Source: Flavobacterium sp. W4I14
GTDB taxonomy: Bacteria > Bacteroidota > Bacteroidia > Sphingobacteriales > Sphingobacteriaceae
Length of the DNA stretch: 64,000 nucleotides
Assembly: GCA_030817875.1 (NCBI GenBank)
Contig: JAUSZU010000001.1
Coordinates: 4,650,001 to 4,714,000 of the forward strand
Direction: 5' to 3'
Position numbers and translations under genes: made by a program. Of this stretch, positions 17,717 to 26,474 are shown one piece after another. Each line of letters begins with the position of its first letter. The stretch's first letter is position 1. The notes below the pieces were generated by a model, which did not search any database, was not told the DNA's origin, and saw only the letters and a list, made by a program, of their open reading frames with translations.

Positions 17717-18529
17717 ATGAACAACACATTTAATATTAATCGATTTGGCTTATTGCTTAAAAGACAGTGGCTCGATTTTGGGAAAATTTACCTCATCAGT
17801 CTAGTGGTGTTATTGGGAATTGTAGTTGGATTTTATAGCTACAATATACCCTCACCACTTAAAGACAATAATTTTGACTATGACGGCAACCTTGATATGC
17901 GTTTCCGCTACCCTCTTTTCCTGATTTTGGGATTTGTTTTTATCAGCATCGTAGCAAGTAGCTATTTTAATATTCTGGGGCAGAAATCAAGGGCCATTTT
18001 AGAACTGATGACACCCGCTTCAGTATTCGAAAAATTTCTGGCAGGTGTAGTTTACACTGCAATAATAAGTTTGTTTAGCTATCTATTAATCTTTTATTTA
18101 ACAGATTTGGCCTTTGTAAAATACCTGAACGGTCACCTTGCTGCCTTTAGAGGCCTCTTGCCAAAAAACGGGGCTGTTAGAGAAGTTGAAACGATTACTT
18201 ATCAGGTCTTTAATGATGAAGGTTACAGGAAGTATTGCAGCTACTTTTTTGCCTTTCCCTTTCTTATTACAAGCATATTCCTTTTAGGATCCGTGTATTT
18301 CAACCGCTTTCATTACATCAAAACAGCACTATCTGTAATGGTTTTTATCGGCCTTGCATCTTACCTGATGGTTAAATTTTCGAGGTGGGTAATGGAAGGG
18401 AAGGTTCCCTACCATTACGGGAAAAGTGATAATGATTTGATTCTGTGGACAATTTTATTGATAACAAGCATCATCACCATTATCGTGTGGGCGATTACCT
18501 ACATCCGTCTTAAAGAAAAAGAAGTTTAA
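17717..18529 (+). CDS. ABC transporter membrane subunit
   Basis: A 270-residue protein with six predicted membrane helices (starting near 24, 70, 110, 185, 211 and 244). The N-terminus FNINRFGLLLKRQWLDFGK is the usual amphipathic start of ABC-2-type permeases. No further family motif is visible. It begins 3 bp after the ATPase gene and is followed 19 bp later by the GntR regulator, so I treat it as the permease of that exporter. Confidence 0.8.
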   Translation: MNNTFNINRFGLLLKRQWLDFGKIYLISLVVLLGIVVGFYSYNIPSPLKDNNFDYDGNLDMRFRYPLFLILGFVFISIVASSYFNILGQKSRAILELMTPASVFEKFLAGVVYTAIISLFSYLLIFYLTDLAFVKYLNGHLAAFRGLLPKNGAVREVETITYQVFNDEGYRKYCSYFFAFPFLITSIFLLGSVYFNRFHYIKTALSVMVFIGLASYLMVKFSRWVMEGKVPYHYGKSDNDLILWTILLITSIITIIVWAITYIRLKEKEV

Positions 18530-18548
18530 ACTTAACGGCATAGTAGAC

Positions 18549-18923
18549 ATGGAATTTAGAGATAACAAGGCGATATACCTTCAAATAGCAGAATATGTTT
18601 GCGAACACATTTTGTTGGGGAAATGGAAAGCCGAAGAAAAAGTACCCTCAGTTAGGGAATTAGCGGTTGAACTTGAGGTTAACCCAAATACAGTAATGCG
18701 TACTTATGAACTGCTACAAAACAAGAACATCATTAACAATAAAAGAGGAATTGGCTTTTTTGTAGATGAGGCGGCAATAGATAATGTAAGAAACTATAGA
18801 AAACAGCAGTTCATTATAGCTGATCTACCTGTGGTTTTCAGGAATATTTACCTCCTTAATATTGGTTTTGATGAATTGGAAAATCAATATAAAACATTTG
18901 TAAAAGAGAACTTTAACGCTTAA
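18549..18923 (+). CDS. GntR family regulator, YtrA subfamily
   Basis: A 124-residue short GntR regulator. It has the winged helix ADNKAIYLQIAEYV-type opening (here FRDNKAIYLQIAEYVCEHIL) and the recognition helix SVRELAVELEVNPNTVMRTY (about 37-56), followed by the wing NNKRGIGFFV. The short C-terminus without a ligand domain is typical of the YtrA subfamily, which regulates adjacent ABC genes. It is third in the operon, so it probably autoregulates the ABC transporter. The next ORF starts 4 bp after it. Confidence 0.92.
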   Translation: MEFRDNKAIYLQIAEYVCEHILLGKWKAEEKVPSVRELAVELEVNPNTVMRTYELLQNKNIINNKRGIGFFVDEAAIDNVRNYRKQQFIIADLPVVFRNIYLLNIGFDELENQYKTFVKENFNA

Positions 18924-18927
18924 CGAT

Positions 18928-19773
18928 ATGAAAACAAGTAATAAATTATTAATCAGCCTTGCGGCGCTACTCATCGTCATACCAATTGTGGTTGTCGCGA
19001 TCAATATAAAGCTAAACTATAGGGAAAGGGGAATAGAGGACACTTATTTTGGAACACAAGAAATCAATAACGAAGCTTTTGATCAAAAATCGAAAGGCAG
19101 GATAACTATTCCCTTACAAACGCCATTTAAAGCCATACAGATAAAAGATGCCAAGCGTTTTAGTGTACAGATTTATGTAAAAGAAGATAAGCGGTATGGA
19201 CTTAAAGTTCCTGAAAAGTTTAAAAACGATTTAAAATTTGAAGTGGATGCTAACGGAGTGCTGCAGATTACCGTTAAGAATCAAACTAATGACAACGACG
19301 CCGAAAAAATTGTCTTGGTTATATATTGTCCTAACATTAACGAGGCTTCAGTTACAAATTCGAATATTTTTGAATTTAGCGCCCATTCAGATTCTATAAA
19401 GTTAAATGTTGATCATAGCGAAATGTTATTCCTAACAGGCGACATTACCTACAACGATACAAAAGGAAAAGTGACAAGTGTAATTAATCCAACGAAGATT
19501 GGAAAGCTCTACCTTAATCTAAATAAAACAAAGTTTAGCGGTGTTATCAATGCTTTTAAAGACCTATATGTTACGGCGAATAACTCAGAAATTGAAATTG
19601 GGAATATAGATGACAACAAAGAATTCCCCTTTGATAACCTGAATATTAAAACGACGGATACATCGAGCGTAAAATTGCAAAACGTTAAAGTGAAAACCTT
19701 CACTGGCGATTTTTCTGATGCTACAACCCTGCAGATTCCAACACCTCTGCTTAAACAGCTGTTTAAGAAATAA
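18928..19773 (+). CDS. Membrane-anchored beta-rich protein (DUF2807/GIN-like)
   Basis: A 281-residue protein with an N-terminal signal anchor (about 7-27) and a large extracytoplasmic beta-rich domain. The pattern of repeated short strands (VTNSNIFEFSAHSDSIKLNV, TDTSSVKLQNVKVKTFTGDF) resembles the putative auto-transporter adhesin head GIN domain (DUF2807) but is weaker than in typical members. It is the last gene of the ABC/GntR operon, which suggests a cell-surface function controlled by the same regulator. Identification as GIN-like is tentative. Confidence 0.6.
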   Translation: MKTSNKLLISLAALLIVIPIVVVAINIKLNYRERGIEDTYFGTQEINNEAFDQKSKGRITIPLQTPFKAIQIKDAKRFSVQIYVKEDKRYGLKVPEKFKNDLKFEVDANGVLQITVKNQTNDNDAEKIVLVIYCPNINEASVTNSNIFEFSAHSDSIKLNVDHSEMLFLTGDITYNDTKGKVTSVINPTKIGKLYLNLNKTKFSGVINAFKDLYVTANNSEIEIGNIDDNKEFPFDNLNIKTTDTSSVKLQNVKVKTFTGDFSDATTLQIPTPLLKQLFKK

Positions 19774-19807
19774 TTTATAAGGCTGTATCATAAATTTAAA
19801 TTCAAGT

Positions 19808-19882
19808 CTGTGACGTTGAGCTTGTCGAAACGTTTGCTCAAAAGTACTTAAACAGTTCCTTCGACAAGCTCAGGATCACAAC
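19808..19882. repeat. Intergenic inverted repeat with GAGCTTGTCGAA arms
   Basis: The arms share the reverse-complementary core TGAGCTTGTCGAA and TTCGACAAGCTCA, extended by TGTGA / TCACA, with a loop of about 20 bases. This kind of element occurs in many Bacteroidota and proteobacterial genomes. It sits between the ABC operon and the hydrolase gene, with no other feature visible. Confidence 0.65.
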
Positions 19883-20038
19883 TCTATATTTATGATACGC
19901 CCATTTTTTACGATTTAATGTATTTACAACCACCTTTTATTCCTCATGTTGTAAAAAGGGCATGATTTTTAAGCTATCTAATTGGCAAAAGTTTAACTTG
20001 GGCCAATTAGCTTTTTAGTTTTACATCATTACCCCATT

Positions 20039-21025
20039 ATGAAGAGATTTTTTCTTTTATTTGCCCTCAGCCTGTTCGTTTTTAGCCATGTAAATGCACA
20101 AAAAATAGACACCCTATCTATTACCCTTGATAACGTTAAATACCCATATCCGGTTAAATATTTTCCTATCAATACCGAAGGGCAGGATATTAAAATGGCC
20201 TATATGGATGTTGCGCCAACCGCAGCAGCCAATGGAAAAACAGCCATCCTTTTCCATGGAAAAAATTTTGGAGGTTATTACTGGGGCAATGTAATTAAAG
20301 CCTTAACCAACATCGGTTACCGGGTTATTGTACCTGATCAAATTGGTTTTGGTAAATCATCTAAAGCATTTATCCATTATAGTTTCCACCAAATGGCTAC
20401 CTGGAATAAAAGGCTTCTAGATACCTTAGGCGTTCAAAAAACCGTAGTTTTAGGTCATAGTATGGGCGGTATGCTGGCTACGCGTTTTGCTTTGATGTAC
20501 CCAGAAACAACTGAAAAACTCTTGCTCGAAAACCCGATCGGGCTCGAAGATTATAAAACTTTCATTCCATATATCACCACTGCACAACAGTACCAAACGG
20601 AACTTAAAACCACAGCTGAGAGCGTACGGAAGTATTACCAGGGCTCTTACTTTACATATTGGAAACCCGAATACGAATACCTGGTGAGTATTGCCGGAGG
20701 CGTAACCAATAGTGCTGATTACCCGCGCTGGGCTAAAGTGGCCGCACTAACTTATACCATGATTTATGAACAACCTGTGGTCTACGAATTTCAGAATTTA
20801 AAGGTTCCTACTGTTTTGTTTATTGGTAAAGAAGACAAAACAATCGTCGGCAAAGGATTGCTTACGCCTGATCAACAGGCCTTACATGGTCAGTACAAAC
20901 TTTTAGGAAAGCAGACTGCAGCCAAAATTATCGGCGCTAAAATTATCGAATTTGATGCCTGCGGACATATTCCGCATATCGAAATTCCGACGGAATTTCT
21001 GGTAGCTTTGACAGGTAGTTTGTAA
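20039..21025 (+). CDS. Exported alpha/beta hydrolase
   Basis: A 328-residue alpha/beta hydrolase with a signal peptide (about 1-20, cleavage near VNAQK). The oxyanion segment is ILFHGKNFGGYYW (about 71-83), the nucleophile elbow is GHSMGG (about 140-145, Ser 142), the acid is in FIGKEDKTIVG (about 261-271) and the histidine is in DACGHIPHIE (about 308-317). It is a single gene, periplasmic or outer-membrane associated. Substrate class cannot be told; the family includes esterases, haloalkane and epoxide hydrolases. Confidence 0.9.
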   Translation: MKRFFLLFALSLFVFSHVNAQKIDTLSITLDNVKYPYPVKYFPINTEGQDIKMAYMDVAPTAAANGKTAILFHGKNFGGYYWGNVIKALTNIGYRVIVPDQIGFGKSSKAFIHYSFHQMATWNKRLLDTLGVQKTVVLGHSMGGMLATRFALMYPETTEKLLLENPIGLEDYKTFIPYITTAQQYQTELKTTAESVRKYYQGSYFTYWKPEYEYLVSIAGGVTNSADYPRWAKVAALTYTMIYEQPVVYEFQNLKVPTVLFIGKEDKTIVGKGLLTPDQQALHGQYKLLGKQTAAKIIGAKIIEFDACGHIPHIEIPTEFLVALTGSL

Positions 21026-21032
21026 TGTAAAT

Positions 21033-21165
21033 ACGCTGAGTAATCGCCATTCTCGCGCATGCTGGAACCACTGAGTGCTCAGCGAAGCTAATCCTAAAGC
21101 TTATGATAAGCGCCGTTATAAAGCATTAAGATTCCCAATCAAGTTGGGAATGACGACAACGCTAA
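21033..21165. repeat. REP-like element with a TCCCAAYYAAGTTGGGA end
   Basis: This gap between convergent genes holds ATCGCCATTCTCGCGCATGC at one end and the inverted repeat TTCCCAA-TCAAG-TTGGGAA with GACGAC at the other. It is related to the element at 52971-53064, which has the same GATTnCC..TCAAG..GGnAATGA plan. It appears to be non-coding. Confidence 0.55.
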
Positions 21166-21167
21166 AC

Positions 21168-22058
21168 CTAATCAACCTCTTTTCCTACAATTTTATTAAT
21201 GCCCTGCATTTCGAAATCGATATCCTGCCCCATCGATTTCATTTTACCATACAGTTCAACACGGAGGTGGCTGTTAAGTACAATTCCGGTTTTCATATCA
21301 ACTGAGGTTTCTCCAGAGTTGGTTCCTTGTAAATCAGTTTCCATTTTGTTGCCCATCACTTCAAAATTTCCTTTTGATACCAATGTGCCTTTTACTCCTA
21401 GTATCGCAATTCCATCTTTTACCTCTTTCAATGTGTATTGTGTAATTGTTTCAATTGGCATACTCATCTGCATTTTGGTATCAACGGTCCAGTTGTCGCC
21501 TATTTTAACAGGTTTATCAGGGTAAATTTTAAATGACGATTCCATCGTTTGTTTCACCACCTCGTTGCTAAATTGTTTACTTAAAGCATTTTTAATCTGT
21601 TTAACCTGACTGGTGTCCTTAGTCATCTTTGCTGCCATATTATCGAGCATTTTATCTATACCAGCAACGGTTTTAATGCCACCATTAGGGGTTACAGTCA
21701 TATAAAAAGACGCTCCTTTTAAACCGCTAAAGGGATTCTTTTTGGTACTATCCTGATCATCAGAATTAAGGGTCATGGTATTACCCATCGCAACCGATTT
21801 CATGAAAATTCTGTTGTAAGTTACTTTCACATCCTTCTCGCCACTATGGCCTTCGGTAATATCAAAAGTATAATCTGTTCCTATGCTTTGGGTTAAATGT
21901 ACGTCGCGGCCAGCAATTTTCTGGTTGATAATTTGTTCGGAAGTGAGCGTAAAATCGTACTTATAGCCCGTTGGATAATTTTGTCTTAACACATAGCTTT
22001 TCTGCGCAAAGGCACTTATAGAGACCAGGCTCAAGATGACTGTTACAAATATTTTCAT
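21168..22058 (-). CDS. DUF6263 family exported protein
   Basis: A secreted protein of about 296 residues. The start chosen is ATG 22058, which gives a clean signal peptide MKIFVTVILSLVSISAFAQK; an earlier in-frame ATG at 22097 would overlap the peptidase gene and spoil it. The body has paired beta-strand segments such as NWTVDTKMQMSMPIETITQ and ETSVDMKTGIVLNSHLRVEL, typical of DUF6263 proteins, which have unknown function and a lipoprotein-receptor-like fold. It lies 16 bp after the MtfA-like peptidase gene and is probably co-transcribed. Confidence 0.78.
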   Translation of the reverse strand: MKIFVTVILSLVSISAFAQKSYVLRQNYPTGYKYDFTLTSEQIINQKIAGRDVHLTQSIGTDYTFDITEGHSGEKDVKVTYNRIFMKSVAMGNTMTLNSDDQDSTKKNPFSGLKGASFYMTVTPNGGIKTVAGIDKMLDNMAAKMTKDTSQVKQIKNALSKQFSNEVVKQTMESSFKIYPDKPVKIGDNWTVDTKMQMSMPIETITQYTLKEVKDGIAILGVKGTLVSKGNFEVMGNKMETDLQGTNSGETSVDMKTGIVLNSHLRVELYGKMKSMGQDIDFEMQGINKIVGKEVD

Positions 22059-22074
22059 TTGATAATTGACCATT

Positions 22075-22848
22075 TTAACCTGCAGGCTGTTGCGCAAAAA
22101 TGCGGCTTAACTGAAAATATAATTCCGGATGTTTATCCCTTAACTGTTCAGGTTTTTCAAAGAAATATTCAGAAACCACAGCAAAAAATTCAGCCTGACT
22201 GGTGATGGCATATGGATTAATATCTGATTTATTGTCTTCAATTTTCTCCATTTCTTCATGCATCATCTTAATCCAAGGCAAAGTATATTCATGTGCAATT
22301 AAATTCTCTGGAACACCATCTGTTGCGCCGTCAGATTTATCCAAAAGGTGCACAAATTCGTGTATAGCCGTATTTTCTTTCCCTGCACTTTTAGAAAAAC
22401 CATGTCGCAAGGCCGAGCGTGATAAAATCATCTGTCCATTCATATAACCCGTCCCTACCATACCCATAATATTCCTTTCGCCACCTTCAAACTGGAAATC
22501 TTTATTAAAAGTATCCGGATACAATAAAACGCTGGTTAAGTTTTTGTATTGCCAATCGTCAAAACCAAAAATGGGGATAACTGCGCTCGAGGCAATCAGC
22601 AACTCGTCTAATGTTGTCATTTCTAAACCCACCGCTTCTATCTTAACCGTACTGAAAAATGCGGCCACTTTTTGCTCGAACTTCAGCTTATCGGTCGAAT
22701 CGAGATTATGGTAATACCCTACATAATCATCCAGTATCTTTTTGTCTACATCCGTTAAAGGCTCAACAGTAGCCTTCTTTTTTTTAAGGATGAGATAAAG
22801 GGCAATTAGAAAAATAGGAATTAAGTAGGCAAGTGGAAGCGAGTTCAT
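22075..22848 (-). CDS. MtfA-like zinc metallopeptidase (M90 family)
   Basis: A 257-residue peptidase with an N-terminal membrane helix (about 4-20). The metal site is AIHEFVHLLDKSDGATDG (about 161-178), the HExxH of the MtfA/M90 family followed by the conserved Asp-rich loop. The upstream block SAVIPIFGFDDWQYKNL and YMNGQMILSRSALRHGF also match MtfA. In Escherichia coli MtfA cleaves itself and binds the Mlc repressor; here the membrane helix suggests a membrane-linked form. The target is unknown. Confidence 0.9.
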   Translation of the reverse strand: MNSLPLAYLIPIFLIALYLILKKKKATVEPLTDVDKKILDDYVGYYHNLDSTDKLKFEQKVAAFFSTVKIEAVGLEMTTLDELLIASSAVIPIFGFDDWQYKNLTSVLLYPDTFNKDFQFEGGERNIMGMVGTGYMNGQMILSRSALRHGFSKSAGKENTAIHEFVHLLDKSDGATDGVPENLIAHEYTLPWIKMMHEEMEKIEDNKSDINPYAITSQAEFFAVVSEYFFEKPEQLRDKHPELYFQLSRIFAQQPAG

Positions 22849-22899
22849 AAATGGGATTACACAGATTAGGGGATTACACAGATTGGATGATGGTTTATA

Positions 22900-23925
22900 T
22901 TAGCTTTCGATAATTTCTAATTGGATCAAAACGTCCTCGCGTGTAACCGGATAAGGTTTATTATTATTTATGGCTTGATAAACGGCTTCGAAAAGCGGTA
23001 AATAACTGCCTACTTCTGATGGAATTGTCTCCTCAGTTTTATGGCCTTCAGCATCAATGGTTGTTAATAAACCATCTTTACTTGCGGACTCAACACCGTA
23101 GCCCGGATCGGTTAATTTCATCCCCGCCAGCAACTGTTCTTCCTGAATATCGGTTCTTTGTTTAATAAAACTTCCATTTACGCCATGTAAAACAAATCCT
23201 GCCTGTGGATTTACCACCAACATGCTCGAAGTAACAAAAACGTACAAACTATTAGGGTAACTCAGTTGGATCGAGAAATAATCGTCGACCAAAGTATCTA
23301 CCCTATTTTTACCTAGAATTTTATGGTAATTCAATGGTTTGCCAAACAGGCAGATTACCTGGTCTAACAAGTGCGGGCCCAAATCGTATAAAAGTCCACT
23401 GGCCTCTACCGGGTTTTCTTTAAATGCCTTCGGCCCAATTACATTACGGTAGCGATCGTAACGCAGGTGCATTTCGTTCAATTTGCCTAATTTGCCGCTT
23501 TCTATTACTTTTTTAACCGAGGTAAAATCACTGTCCCAACGGCGGTTCTGGTAGAAAAAGATTTGTTTCCCTACACTATCGGCAAGTTCAAAAAGTTCCT
23601 TTGCCTGCGCAGCTGTTGCCGTAAATGGTTTTTCAACCAGAATATGTTTATGCTTGGTTAATGCCGTTTTCGAATGCTCATAATGAAGATTATTGGGCGT
23701 ATTAATAACAACCAATTCTATTTCGGTATCATTTAAAAGCTCCTCAACACTATTATAACTTGTAATATTTGGGTAATCATTAACTGCATTTTTATGACTG
23801 CGTTCTACTATAGCTTTTAAATTGAACCCATTATGTGCCTGTAAAAAAGGAGCATGGAAAACCTTCCCCGACATGCCATAGGCTAATAAACCGGCATTAA
23901 TAGTTTTATTGATATTCGTATCCAT
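22900..23925 (-). CDS. Gfo/Idh/MocA family oxidoreductase
   Basis: A 341-residue NAD(P)-dependent oxidoreductase. The N-terminal Rossmann half has GLLAYGMSGKVFHAPFLQAH (about 13-32), with the glycine-rich motif, and the conserved catalytic EKP in KHILVEKPFTA (about 93-103). The C-terminal half has the typical YDLGPHLLDQVICLFG block (about 186-201). Substrates in this family are mostly sugars or inositols. It is a single gene, downstream of no related genes. Length is usual for the family. Confidence 0.93.
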   Translation of the reverse strand: MDTNINKTINAGLLAYGMSGKVFHAPFLQAHNGFNLKAIVERSHKNAVNDYPNITSYNSVEELLNDTEIELVVINTPNNLHYEHSKTALTKHKHILVEKPFTATAAQAKELFELADSVGKQIFFYQNRRWDSDFTSVKKVIESGKLGKLNEMHLRYDRYRNVIGPKAFKENPVEASGLLYDLGPHLLDQVICLFGKPLNYHKILGKNRVDTLVDDYFSIQLSYPNSLYVFVTSSMLVVNPQAGFVLHGVNGSFIKQRTDIQEEQLLAGMKLTDPGYGVESASKDGLLTTIDAEGHKTEETIPSEVGSYLPLFEAVYQAINNNKPYPVTREDVLIQLEIIES

Positions 23926-24016
23926 AGGATATAAATGTAGCTAAAAATACAATTACGATTCAAGCTTTAATGTTAAAACAGCAAAGCTTTTACTTAGGGC
24001 TTACACCTTTTTACCT

Positions 24017-24024
24017 TATCTTTG
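24017..24024 (+). promoter_or_regulatory. Candidate -7 promoter motif
   Basis: TATCTTTG matches TAnnTTTG exactly and lies 6 bp before the ATG at 24031. The TTG inside this motif is the source of a spurious longer reading frame. Transcription would begin near the ATG, making the message leaderless or nearly so. Confidence 0.5.
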
Positions 24025-24030
24025 CAAGAT

Positions 24031-24375
24031 ATGAAGCCGTCGGAGATTAATGCCAAGTGGAAAGTTTTACAGGAAAAGATTTCGAAGGAATTTGATTCTG
24101 ATTTTCCTGATTTAAAAGTAATGCTTTTTCTAATTGGCGTTCAGGAATTGGGCAAAGGGCCAAAAAAATACAGTAAACGCCAAAAAGAGGAGCTGATGCA
24201 CATTGCTACCTGCCGTTTATTGAGCGAAATGGGCTTTTATGAGCTTGAGGGCTTAGATCAGGATGGCTGGCCACATTGGAAATTAATTAAAGCAATACCT
24301 CCCTATACCATGCTCGAGCAGGAAATGCTGATGAAATCGCTCGTGGTAAGTTATTTCGAAGATATTTATTCGTAA
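24031..24375 (+). CDS. Conserved hypothetical cytosolic protein
   Basis: A 114-residue soluble protein of a small Bacteroidota family that I recognise only as conserved hypothetical. The sequence is helical, with no signal peptide. Conserved-looking parts are LMLFLIGVQELGKG-type (here VMLFLIGVQELGKGPKKYS), LMHIATCRLLSEMGFYELEG and the acidic-aromatic end VSYFEDIYS. The ATG at 24031 is preferred over a TTG at 24022 that lies within the promoter motif. It is a single gene, divergent from the Gfo/Idh/MocA gene. No function can be assigned. Confidence 0.75.
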   Translation: MKPSEINAKWKVLQEKISKEFDSDFPDLKVMLFLIGVQELGKGPKKYSKRQKEELMHIATCRLLSEMGFYELEGLDQDGWPHWKLIKAIPPYTMLEQEMLMKSLVVSYFEDIYS

Positions 24376-24385
24376 ATCTATAGTG

Positions 24386-24836
24386 CTGTCAGATGTTACC
24401 ATCTGACAGATTTCATAACATCATCGTGGTGTTGCATGTTACCATCCGACACGGATCTATTCAAAGATTTATTTCAAGGTTTTGGAAAGCAAGGCCATTA
24501 CATCTATTTAAGTTAGTCGGGCTTTTCGCTATATCTTCCAATCCGATGAAGAATCAGGATCGGAAGGATGTCGCCTCATCCGATAGCTATCTGATCCTGT
24601 TTAAACCATTCCTTTCTTGCAGCTATTTAGGGTTGCAGGGCGGTTAGAAAACTTCCGAAGTTTGGTCTTCCCAGCACCAAACCTAAGTTAACTAAACCTG
24701 ATAGAAACGGAAAGCCCGTAACGAAGTGGAGGCTTGAAGTGGATAGCAGGACTTTCGGAACCGATATACACAGGAACCTGATTTTCAAAAAAACAGGCTA
24801 ATTTATTATCTGGTGTCAGATGGTAACATCCGACAC
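24386..24836. repeat. 450-bp intergenic repeat element bounded by GTAA-loop palindromes (copy A)
   Basis: The 550-bp gap 24376-24924 is occupied by this element. It opens with a 24-bp perfect palindrome (24386-24409, arms CTGTCAGATG / CATCTGACAG, loop TTAC), has a half-copy near 24438-24456 and closes with a similar 24-bp palindrome (24813-24836, arms GTGTCAGATG / CATCCGACAC, loop GTAA). The part 24688-24800 is clearly homologous, in inverse orientation, to 38045-38160: shared words include CCGAAAGTCCTGC and GTCAGGTTTA. Open frames within it are poor and change between copies, so I regard it as non-coding. Confidence 0.7.
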
Positions 24837-24860
24837 TGCAACTAACTCTGCAAGAAAAAA

Positions 24861-24882
24861 CCCCAGTGAATGTACACTGGGG
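24861..24882 (-). terminator. Intrinsic terminator of the OmpA-like gene
   Basis: CCCCAGTG and CACTGGGG form a perfect 8-bp stem with a 6-base loop; on the minus strand it is followed by TTTTTTC. It lies 43 bp after the stop codon. Confidence 0.85.
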
Positions 24883-24924
24883 CTGCATTTATAATGACCT
24901 CATAGGTAGAGGAAAATTGCAATA

Positions 24925-25602
24925 TTATCCTTGTTTCTGTGCTGTTGCTTTTAATGCATCATTAGCAACGATTACAATCTCTACACGACGGTTAGCTGCA
25001 CGACCTGCATCAGTTTCATTATCGGCAATTGGCTCAGCAAAACCTTTACCAATGGTAACTAACCTTGTTGAAGGTACACCTTGAGAAACGGCATAAGCTT
25101 TAACTGCTGCTGCTCTTCTTTCTGATAAGCCCATGTTATATTGTTCGGTACCACGACTATCGGTATGACCGATAATTTTGATATCAGTATCAGGATATTG
25201 ATTTAATGAAGAAGCTAAACTCTGAATATTTGTTTTAGCTGCATCTTTTAAAGCCGTTTTATCGAAATCGAATAAAATACCACTGTCGAATTTTACAATA
25301 ATTCCTTCACCTTCACGAATAACTTCTGCATTAGGAATAGCTTTCTGAATTTCAGCTGCCTGTCTGTCCATTCTACGGCCGATAAAAGCTCCCGCTGTAC
25401 CGCCAATAGCACCACCAATCAAGGCGCCAACTGCTGTATTACCGGCTTTTTTACCGATCAATGCACCAATAACACCACCAGCTGCAGCACCAATACCAGC
25501 TCCTTTTTGTGTTTTAGTTAAACTATCACAACTTTGGAATGCCATCGACCCTACTGCTAACCCTATACTTAATGTCGCTATTCTTACTTTTGAAATACTC
25601 AT
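24925..25602 (-). CDS. OmpA-family lipoprotein with glycine zipper
   Basis: A 225-residue protein. A lipoprotein-type signal with SMAFQSC puts the lipidated cysteine at residue 25. Residues about 34-78 form a glycine zipper (GAGIGAAAGGVIGALIG and a second copy), likely membrane-inserting or oligomerising. The C-terminal OmpA domain (about 105-215) has the peptidoglycan-binding signature with HTDSRGTEQYNMGLSERRA and the arginine NRRVEIVI. It probably links outer membrane to peptidoglycan. A single gene; a terminator follows it. Confidence 0.92.
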   Translation of the reverse strand: MSISKVRIATLSIGLAVGSMAFQSCDSLTKTQKGAGIGAAAGGVIGALIGKKAGNTAVGALIGGAIGGTAGAFIGRRMDRQAAEIQKAIPNAEVIREGEGIIVKFDSGILFDFDKTALKDAAKTNIQSLASSLNQYPDTDIKIIGHTDSRGTEQYNMGLSERRAAAVKAYAVSQGVPSTRLVTIGKGFAEPIADNETDAGRAANRRVEIVIVANDALKATAQKQG

Positions 25603-25719
25603 AATAATCTAGATTTATAATTTCTACTCGTTATATTCAAACACAATGCCAAAAAGTTAACGAACTGTATTTTCAGTCTGTTTTGCCCAGATTTTACCCT
25701 AAATAAAAATCATACGCAC

Positions 25720-25752
25720 AAAAAAAAGAGTCCCGAATAACGGAGACTCTTC
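25720..25752 (-). terminator. Intrinsic terminator of the DUF5687/ABC operon
   Basis: On the minus strand GAGTCTCCG and TCGGGACTC pair around TTAT, followed by a run of eight T. It lies 28 bp after the stop codon of the ATPase gene. Confidence 0.85.
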
Positions 25753-25779
25753 GATAATGTATCATTCTTAGTACAAAAA

Positions 25780-26472
25780 CTAAGCAGAGAAATAACTCTC
25801 CAATTCTTTCAATGTATTTTCATCTGTTTTAAAATCTTTAATTACCTGCCCTTTTTCAACCAAAATGATCCGGTTACAAACGTCGGTAACGTGATTTAAA
25901 TCGTGACTGGAGATAAAGGTAGTCATGTTGCCTGTTTGCTCTTTCAACAATTTCTTTAAACGGATCTGCGTGGTTGGATCGAGGTTGGCAAAAGGCTCAT
26001 CTAAAATTAAGATTTCTGGCTTCTGCATCAGGGCAGCCGCAATTCCTACTTTATTCTGATTTCCTTTGCTAAAATCGCGGATGTATTTTCCACTGTTTAA
26101 TATTTCGCCATTAAAAAACTCGCCATATTGGTTTAGGTAGGCAGAAACGTCAGCCACACTTAAATTATGCAAACTGCCAATAAAAATGAAATACTCCTCT
26201 GGAGTTAGGTAATCGATCAGAAAACCTTCATCCAAAAACGATGCTGTATAATTTTTCCAATTATCGCTTTGCATTACATTTTCACCTTTTGATAAAACCT
26301 GGCCATTGGTAGGGCGGATCAGATCTAAAAGCATTCGGAAGAAAGTGGTTTTACCAGCGCCATTATTCCCAACCAATCCAACGGTTTCGCCTGCAGCAAT
26401 CTGTAAATCTTCGATGTTTACAACGGTTTTATCGCCATAAACTTTTTGTAAATTCTTAACTTCTAAAATCAT
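25780..26472 (-). CDS. ABC transporter ATP-binding protein
   Basis: A 230-residue ABC ATPase of the exporter type. Walker A is GLVGNNGAGKTTFF (about 32-45), the signature is FSKGNQNKVG (about 133-142) and Walker B is ILILDEPFANLD (about 153-164), followed by the switch histidine ISSHDLNHV. Its gene starts 2 bp after the DUF5687 permease gene, so the two form one exporter. The substrate is unknown. A terminator closes the operon. Confidence 0.93.
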   Translation of the reverse strand: MILEVKNLQKVYGDKTVVNIEDLQIAAGETVGLVGNNGAGKTTFFRMLLDLIRPTNGQVLSKGENVMQSDNWKNYTASFLDEGFLIDYLTPEEYFIFIGSLHNLSVADVSAYLNQYGEFFNGEILNSGKYIRDFSKGNQNKVGIAAALMQKPEILILDEPFANLDPTTQIRLKKLLKEQTGNMTTFISSHDLNHVTDVCNRIILVEKGQVIKDFKTDENTLKELESYFSA

Positions 26473-26474
26473 AA

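Noticed and set aside
24393..24888. Open frames of 84 and 66 residues within the copy A repeat element
   Set aside because: They lie inside a non-coding repeat, have no recognisable start context and do not persist in the homologous copy near 38.0 kb.
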